NCBI GenBank assembly: GCA_016212685.1
Contig: JACREW010000122.1
Span: forward strand, 1-8,573
DNA from: Nitrospirota bacterium
GTDB lineage: Bacteria > Nitrospirota > Thermodesulfovibrionia > Thermodesulfovibrionales > Dissulfurispiraceae
DNA: 8,573 nt
Direction: 5' to 3'
The notes under the pieces are model-generated. The model saw only the letters and a program-made list of their open reading frames with translations, was not told the origin of the DNA and searched no databases. Below, piece by piece: positions 1 to 8,573 of the stretch (within the stretch, counting starts at the first letter, position 1; each line of letters begins with the position of its first letter). The translations under genes and the position numbers were made by a program.

Positions 1-3000
1 CCTATTATGGCTTTGGGAGGCAGGGAACAGACTCCTCAAAGGGTTCATTGACCCAGGTGACATGGAGTTCTCCTGCCTGTCCAACTTTAACGGGTAAAAC
101 CCGTTTATATAAACGTTATAACACAAATTCTTAGTAGGAGGCGATATGAAATTTCAAATTTCAAATTTCAAATTTCAAATTCACAGGATAATTTCTTTGC
201 TGCTCTGCTGCTCAGTTGCTCTGCTGCTCCTTTTCAGCCTTCAGCCATCAGCCTTCAGCGCTGAAAAATGGCCTGGCGTTGATGAGTCCGTAGTCGAAAA
301 ATTCGCTAAGGAGCACGGCAGAGAGGCAAGAGAGCCTTTCATAAACACGGATCAGGGAGACTTGCTTTTGTTTGTCTTCCTACTTGCAGGGACAGCAGGC
401 GGTTTTATCGCAGGATATTACTGGAAGGAACTAATGCAGAACAAAAAAGAGCAGAAAATTACTGCTACGCAAGAAAGGGTACACAAAGAAAAATAATATT
501 TGTCATTGCGAGGAGCGGAGCAACGAAGCAATCTTAAAAAATCGAGATTGCTTCGCCTTCGGCTCGCAATGACATAAAAGGATACCAAATGGAAATATTT
601 AACGAACATTTAAAAAAAGACCATTTGCTCTCAAGGGTTGACGCCAGGGTAAAACTTGGCGTCAGCCTGCTTGTCTTAGCTATGGTCTTGAGCTATAAAG
701 GGCTTGCATTCCCTTTGCTCATACTGGGCATAAGCCTTATCATCTGCATAAGGATGAAGATACCTGTTAAGGTATTTCTATTGAGATTTTCAGAGCCTGT
801 GTTTATAGCATCTATTGTGATATTGCTTAAATTCCTGTTTTCAGGGCAGGAGGCTATGTTTTCCATAAAAATATTCGGCGTCATAATAACGGGACACAAA
901 GACGGCCTCATGGACGGCTTGCAGATAGCCTGCAGGATTTTAGGCGCCGTCTCTATTGTCGCTTTATTGGGTTTTTCTACCCCATTTACAGAGATAATGG
1001 CAGGGTTGTCATGGCTTAAAATCCCAAAGGGCCTTATAGAAATATCGCTGTTTGCCTACAGATATATCTTTGTGCTTCTGGAAGACGCGATGGTTATTTA
1101 CAATGCCCAAAAAAATCGTCTCGGTTATTCGGGCATGAGGCGCGGATTAGGCTCCTTCGGCGCTCTCACAGGTTCCTTGGTGTTAAAGGCATTTGAAAGC
1201 AGCCAGAACATCACAACGGCAATGATACAGCGCGGATACGACGGAAGCATGCCGATGATGAAACATAAGCCTTTTAGGGTGTCCGAGATTATTGCCTCTG
1301 CGGCAATCATAACTGCAATGGGAGTCGTATGGAAAATATATTAAGATTATCCGTTAAAGTCGATTCGTTCAAATATGCCGATGGAACCGAGGCCATCTCG
1401 AAAATAAATATCGGGATTCAGAAAGGAGAGTTCGTGGGAATCCTCGGCTCAAACGGGTCCGGAAAAACAACGCTTCTTAAAATAATGGATGGACTCTTGA
1501 AAAACTTTGACGGTCAGGCGTTTCTTGACGGTTCCGATATAGCAAGACTCTCGCCTAAAGAAATTTATAAAAAAGTCGGGCTTGTCTTTCAGAATCCGGA
1601 TGATCAGCTTTTTGCGGCGACAGTATTTGAGGACGTGGCATTCGGGCCTATAAACATGGGATTCTCTGAAAGTGAGGTCATAAGCCGTGTAAAAAATGCC
1701 CTGAGCGCGGTTGAAATGGACGGTTATTCTAAAAAGTCCATTCATAACCTGAGCTTCGGACAGAAAAAAAGGGTATGCATAGCAGGGCTTTTAGCGATGG
1801 GGCATGAGATACTGCTGCTCGACGAGCCGACTGCCGGATTAGACCCGATGGGCGAATATAAAATGATGAACCTCCTCACAAAATTGAATAAGGATAATGG
1901 CGTCACAATCGTCATGGCCACTCACAGCGTTGACCTTGTGCCTTTATTCTTAGACAGGCTTTATATCCTAAGCAAGGGCCGCATTATCAGGGGCGGCGTC
2001 CCTGAAGAGGTATTTACCGTGCCCGAAGATATGGCTAATGTCAAGCTCAGGCTTCCACAGATCGCGGAATTGATCTACCGGCTCAAACACGAAGACAATT
2101 TGTCCTTTGGAAGGATTCCACTCACTATCGGAGAAGCGAGGAGAGAGATTGTAAAGTTCGCAGGAGAAAGGAGGTGAAAAATCTTGAAGAAACAGGCAAG
2201 CGCAGATAAAAAGAAGGCAAGCGCAATATCTTACCACCTGAAGTGCGCGAAAACAGCGAACGGACTGACTCACTTTGTAATGTACGGCGACGTGCCGGAC
2301 AAGAAGATGCCGTTGTAAGAATGCCAAATAACTCCCCCCTCGCCCCCTCTTAATTTAAGAGGGGGTCGGGGGAGTTATAAGAAGATAACATAAAGGAGAT
2401 AACATTATGGGAGCAAATCAAAGAGGTCTTTCTTTTTCGGACATTAACACAGACTGGAAGCTGGCGCTCGATACCGGCAACGTCTTTTGGGGACTCATTC
2501 CCAAGAACAGCGACGGCGATTTCATGATGCCGGAAGACCTTATGACGCTTTACAAGGAGAAAAAAAATAGTCTCGATAAAGAGCTTCACGATTTCAGGTT
2601 TAATGCGGACCTGAACTGCGTATACATAGACCCTACGGACAGGTGCAACGCGAACTGCACTTATTGTTATATCCCTGCAAAAATAAGAAAACAGGGCGCT
2701 CAGATGACGGGACCGGAGTTGAATGCGGCTCTCGAAAAAATTGCTGTGCATTTCAAAAAATCGCCCAAGAAACCGGTGATAGTATTTCACGCCGCCGAAC
2801 CCCTGCTGGTGAAAGATATACTATTTGACTCGATAAAAAAATTCGGCGATAGGTTCGTTTTCGGCATTCAGACAAATGCTCTGCTCCTCGAAAAAAGCGA
2901 TGTCGAGTTCATGAAAAAACACAAGGTAGGCGTAGGCATATCCCTCGATGCGCCCGATGCCCGCACGAACAACCTCTCAAGGGTAACAGGCAAGGGATCG

Positions 3001-6000
3001 GGAAATTTTGAAAAGGCTGTGAAGGCGCTGGACTGGTTTAACGGTTATGAAGGACTGAACGTGATCTCGACCGTCACGAAGACGAACGTAAGCACACTTG
3101 CGGAACACGTAAAATTCCTTCATAAGAAAAAAGTGCCTTGTGTGCTTCTAAATGCCGTAAGGGTAACGCAAACGCGTGCATTGAAGCAAAAACCGGATGA
3201 AAAGGAATTCGCAAAAGAATTGATCAGGGCCGTTGAGACCGCGATAGATATTACAAAGAGGTCCGGCAGGCAAATTGTTGTCGGCAACTTCGCCAATGTT
3301 ATTTTAGCGATAATATCTCCTACCGCAAGGCGCATGATGTGCGATATCTCGCCATGCGGCGGAGGACGGACATTCCTGACAATCACTGCCAACGGCGACA
3401 TGGTTCCTTGCGGAGAATTTATCGGCTTCAAGGAATTCTCCGGAGGGAATATCTTCAAGACTTCGCTCGAAAAAGCGATGGATTCCAAACCGTTTAAGTC
3501 TATCAGGGCGAGGACAGTGGAGAAAATAGACGAATGCAGAACGTGCGATTTCAGGCACATATGCGGTTCGCCCTGTCCGGCAGAGATGTACGCCCGCGGC
3601 AATATGTACCGGAAGGCGGAGTTTTGCGAGTTTTACAAGGAGATGATAAAATATGCCTTTAAAGTGATATCGGAAGACAAGGTTCCGTATATCCTGAGAG
3701 ACGGCTCTCTAAAGCAGATGCAGTATGAATACAGGTATGCGTAAAGGATATATACAGGTCTATACCGGAAACAGCAAGGGCAAGACTACAGCGGCGCTCG
3801 GCCTCGCGTTGAGAGCAGCGGGCGCCGGTCTGAAAGTATTCATAGGACAATTCATAAAAAAAAGGAAATGCAGCGAACATAAGGCCCTTGAGAGACTTAA
3901 AGATCTCATTACGGTGAAGCAATATGGAACCGGCTTCCTGAAAAGCAGGAAGCCTACAAGGGCTGAGATAGCTGCCGCAAAGAAGGGATTTGAAGAGATT
4001 AAAAAAGCGATTTCTTCTAAAAAATACGACGTTGTCATTCTCGATGAGATAAATATCGCCGTACATAACAATCTGATTGCGGTCGAAGAGCTTCTCGATC
4101 TGCTTGATAAAAAACCTCCCGAAATCGAGCTTATCCTTACGGGCAGATATGCCGACGGCGCAGTTATCGAAAGGGCTGACCTCGTTACGGAGATGAAAGA
4201 GATAAAACATTATTTCAGGAAGGGCATAAAGGCCAGAGCCGGGATAGAATGCTGAGAAAAAAAAGACTGCGTTCCGGATATACCACAGGCGCTTGCGCTG
4301 CCGCTGCCGCAAAAGCGGCAACGACGCTGTTGCTGAATAATATTATCCCCCCCACCCATCCCTCCCCCTCAAGGGGGGAGGGTAAGGGAGGGGGTGGAAT
4401 TGAGATTCCTTTTCCAGACGGCAGTAGGCATACATTCACAATTCATAACTCTGAATTCATAACTCAAAACTCTCAACTCATTGCACAGGCATCTGTAATA
4501 AAAGATGCTGGAGATGATCCGGATGTAACGAACGGAGCGGAAATCGTGGCAGAAGCCGTAATGCGTAATGCGTTATGCGTCATGGGAAGCAATAAAAAGA
4601 AAAAAAATTCAGAAGGTATTCTCAATAACTCATCACGCATTACGGATCACCCGTCACTGATTATTAAAGGCGGCAAGGGCGTAGGTATAGCTACAAAACC
4701 CGGATTACCTGTTCCCATCGGAGAACCGGCTATAAATCCGGTTCCGCGAAAAATGATACAAGAAGCGGTAATGGAAGCGATTTCAAATTTAGGAGGGGAC
4801 CGTCCCGGATTTACGGTCATGACTCGTAGAGGCGCAGCCGTAGAATCGCCATGGCTCGTAGAGGGACTGTCCCCGACATCGTCAATTGAAATTACTATCT
4901 CTGTTACCGATGGAGAGAAGCTTGCGAAAAAAACCCTGAACTCAAGGCTCGGCATCATAGGCGGCATTTCAATACTCGGTACAACGGGCATTGTAAGGCC
5001 TATATCTTCGGAGGCATGGACAGCGACCATTTCATCGTCAATGGATGTGGCAAAGGCTATGGGACATAGTGAAATAGCGCTTTCGGCAGGAAGGGCATCG
5101 GAAAAGGCTCATATGGAAAAGTTCAATCTTCCTGAAGAGTCTTATGTCATGATGGGAGATTATCTTGAATTTGCCTTAATTGAAGCTAAAAAACATGGAT
5201 TCAAAAAAATACATCTCTGCGCCCAGTGGGCAAAGATGCTGAAAATCGCGATGGCAACGCCGCAAACTCATGTAAGGCATGGGGCGCTTGATACGAAAAA
5301 GGCTGTAGAATTTTTAAACACTATCGGAATTAAAATTTCAAAAGAGCACAGATTCAATACCGCGCGGGAGATATTTGATCTCATTCATTCGGTGATCGGC
5401 AATCAGCAATCAACAATTTTCACAAAAGTATGTAATGCTGCGAAAAAATATGCGGAAGGCATATCATCCGGAATACCTGTGGTGACTCATCTGGTATCAT
5501 ACGAAGGAGAGATAATTGCACCAATGTATCCCTTCGGGACAGGCAATGAATAAAATCTACGTCATAGGCATCGGCTATAAGCCCCTTGAAAAAAGGGCGC
5601 AGGAGATTATTTCTAATTCAAGCGTCATCCTTGCATCCAACAGGCTATCTGAAGTCTTTAAAGGCTACGATGAATTTGAGGCAGTTAAAGACAGGGTGAA
5701 GGTGATTAACAATGTGGACGAGACTATTAATTTTATTAAATCTAAAATCTCAAACCTAAATCAAATTATTTTATTGGCTTCAGGAGATCCGACCTTTTTC
5801 GGAATAGGCAGAAGGGCGGTCAGGGAATTCGGCAGAGATGCTGTTGAAATAATCTCGGATCTGTCATGCATTCAAATTGCTTTTTCAAGGATTAAGGAGT
5901 CGTGGGATGACGCGTTTTTAATGAGCCTCCACGGAGGACCCGACCCTGAAAAGAGAAGAAGGCTTCCGTACGAGACAAACGATATACCGTCTTTATTGCA

Positions 6001-8573
6001 AAAATATAATAAAATCGCCGTTCTTACGGATAAGGAAAACAATCCTTCCGAGATCGCAAAAGTCCTGCTTCAATCTGAAATCATCATTTATGTCTGCGAA
6101 AAACTGGGCTATGAAGATGAGAGAATAACCGAAGGAACTCCTCAAGAGATCGCCAAGATGTCTTTCTCCTCTCCCAATGTAGTGATAATCAAGCAGTCGG
6201 AAGCCGGCTTTCAGCCGTCACCAATCCCTTTCGGTTTAAAAGAAAATGAACTCGCTCATTCAAGAGGTCTTATAACAAAGGACGAGGTTAGGGCTATAAC
6301 AATACATAAGTTAAGGCTTCCTCAAAAAGGCGTATTCTGGGATATAGGCGCGGGTTCGGGATCCGTGTCAATAGAAGCGGCAAGATTATATCCGGAATTA
6401 AAAGTCTTTTCCATAGAAAAAGATGAAGAACAGATTGATCATATCAAAGAAAATAAAGGCAGATTTAACGCATCCAATATCGAAATCGTAAAAGGAGAAG
6501 CGCCCGATGTATTGAATGGCCTTCCTTTGCCTGACAGGGTCTTTATAGGAGGCAGCGGCGAAAGGTTAAAGGAAATAATGGACTATGTCATTGAAACTAA
6601 GGTTAAGCTTATTGTTGTAAACGCCGCGACAATCGAGACGATGAATGATGCTGTAGAATGCTTTGAAAACCACGGCTACAATATAGCAATCTCCGAAATA
6701 TCCGTATCGAGGGCAAAAACAATCGCCGGCAAAAGGCACATGAGCGCCTTGAACCCTGTGTTCATAATAACAGGAGAGAAATGACAGGTAAACTTTATGT
6801 TATAGGCGTGGGTCCCGGAGACCCGGAATTATTAACCCTGAAGGCATTAAGAATTCTAAAGGGTGTCCCCTGCATCTGCGTTCCAAAAGGCAGAGAGGAA
6901 GGAAGCAGCCTTGCCTTGTCAATAGTTAAGAAGGCGCTGAGCCTTGACAATAAAGAGATTATTGAAGCCCATTTCCCGATGAGAAAGACGAAAAAGCAGA
7001 GAAGAGAAGACAGAATACAGGATACACTCACCCCCACCCAACCCTCCCCCTCGATGAGGGAGGGCGAGGGAGGGGGTGAACGCCTTATTTCTCACTCATG
7101 CGAGCTTGATACGAAATGGCAGGAGACTATAGAAACCGTTTACAGCAGGCTGAACAAAGGCATTGATATGGCTTTTATAACCATAGGCGATCCGACGATT
7201 TACAGCACATTTTTTTACCTGTACGACAAGCTTCTTGAGCTTAATCCGGAACTGAATATAGAAATAGTTCCGGGAGTGTCATCCATAAATACCGCAGCCG
7301 CAAAAGCGGGCATGTCTTTAGCTCTTGCGGATGAAAAAATAGCGATATTGCCCGCAACGTATACTGAAAGCATAAAAGAAACGCTCGAAAAATTCGATAC
7401 TATTATCCTTATGAAAGTTCACAAGGTATTCGGCAATGTTGCAAAGATACTAAGCGAAACCGGCCTTGCGGACAAGGCGGTTTATATTTCACGGGCAGGC
7501 ATGGAGGATGAGAAGGTATTCAAAAACATTTCAGATGTAAAGGATGAAGACCTGAACTATTTTTCAATATTGATAATAAAACGATAAGTAAGGAGGCTTC
7601 ATGGCAGAGGAGAAAAAAGAAAAGTGGCTTAATTATCTTGCAATGACAACCGTAATAATTGCGGTGTGCGCAACGCTGTCAACATTCAAGGGCGGCAGCT
7701 TCTCCACCCGCTCGGTACTTTCCCAGTCTCAGGCATCAGACCAGTGGGCATACTTTCAGGCAAAGAGCATAAAGGGCTATCTCTATGAACTCCAGAAGGA
7801 GAGGTTTGAGCTTGAACTCAAAGGCGGCAGGCTGCCAAAAGCTGTTGCTGATGAATATGCAGATAAGATTGCTGCTTACGATGAAAAACTGAAGAAATAC
7901 AAGTCTGAAAAGGCAGAGATTGAGAAGACCGCCAGAGACCTTGAGAAAACCCGGGACGAGGCACAGAAACACTCCCAGTCCTTCGGCATGGCTATAATAT
8001 TCCTCCAGATTGCAATACTGCTGTCATCCATTGCAGCCCTGATGAAAAAGAAGCCCCTCTGGATAATAGGACTTTGCATAGCGGCCTTTGGACTGATTTA
8101 CTTTGCAAACGGCTTCCTCATGTTTAACAAATGAATAAAGACAATTTGATATTTTTAAAGCAATGGTTCTCCGATTATTGCAGGGCATTTTATTCTGCAA
8201 ATAAAGAGGATCAGAGGAACATATCCCTTAAAGAAACGCATACGCACAATGTATGCGGAAACATTATTGCTGTCGCCGATGGGTTGTTTTCAACCGAAAC
8301 CGACATGTTGTTAGCCGAAACAATAGCGTTGTTTCACGATGTCGGAAGATTTCCTCAGTACATGAAGTGCAAAACTTTTAACGACGGCATTTCTGTTAAT
8401 CACGGCTTGCTCGGGGCGAACATTCTTCTTGAAAATAAAATCATTCTGAATCTTTCTCAAGACGAGCAGGACTTAATAGTTCAGGCCGTAGAATTCCATA
8501 ATGCATTTAAACTACCGGACATTCAAAATAACAGGGATATATTATTCCTAAAATTAATCAGGGATGCGGACAA

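Overview
The window looks like a piece of an anaerobe's cobalt-uptake and vitamin B12 (corrin ring) operon. All recognisable genes lie on the + strand. Base composition is moderate, with AT-leaning codons. The methylases are of the early-cobalt-insertion (anaerobic) pathway: CbiD, CbiE/CbiT and CbiL. The genome carries many small palindromes and short tandem repeats between and inside genes. My impression is a Thermodesulfovibrionia-type Nitrospirota or a Desulfobacterota relative; this is inference from repeat style and gene order, not a proven assignment.

Layout. Positions 1-145 hold no confidently identified gene, but two AT-rich palindromes lie just before the first ribosome binding site. 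From 146 to 2177 comes a cobalt ECF-type transporter: a small two-segment CbiN-like protein, the CbiQ transmembrane coupling protein and the CbiO ATPase. A 74-base palindromic repeat sits between cbiN and cbiQ. At 2184-2318 there is a 44-residue peptide gene with a TTG start and a near-ideal Shine-Dalgarno sequence. It is followed, after a strong hairpin, by a radical SAM/SPASM enzyme (2407-3744). I recognise this pair as the predicted precursor peptide CbpA and its modifying enzyme CbpB. From 3725 to 7587 run the corrinoid genes: adenosyltransferase (cobO/btuR), cbiD, a cbiE-cbiT fusion and cbiL, all overlapping by a few bases. A DUF4337 membrane protein (7601-8134) and the start of an HD-domain phosphohydrolase-like protein (8131 to the window end) close the window.

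How it works together: the transporter imports cobalt, and CbiL, CbiD, CbiE and CbiT carry out methylations of the cobalt-containing ring. CobO attaches the upper adenosyl ligand. The CbpA/CbpB pair is wedged between cobalt import and corrin synthesis, in one tightly packed transcription unit. That suggests a modified peptide tied to cobalt or corrinoid handling, whose product and chemistry are unknown to me.

The other striking feature is repeat invasion of coding sequence. The same C/G-rich palindrome is found in frame inside both cbiD and cbiL, where it encodes nearly the same peptide. cbiD carries two more repeat-derived patches. The signal-peptide region of the CbiN-like gene is largely built from two heptanucleotide arrays plus an octamer repeat.
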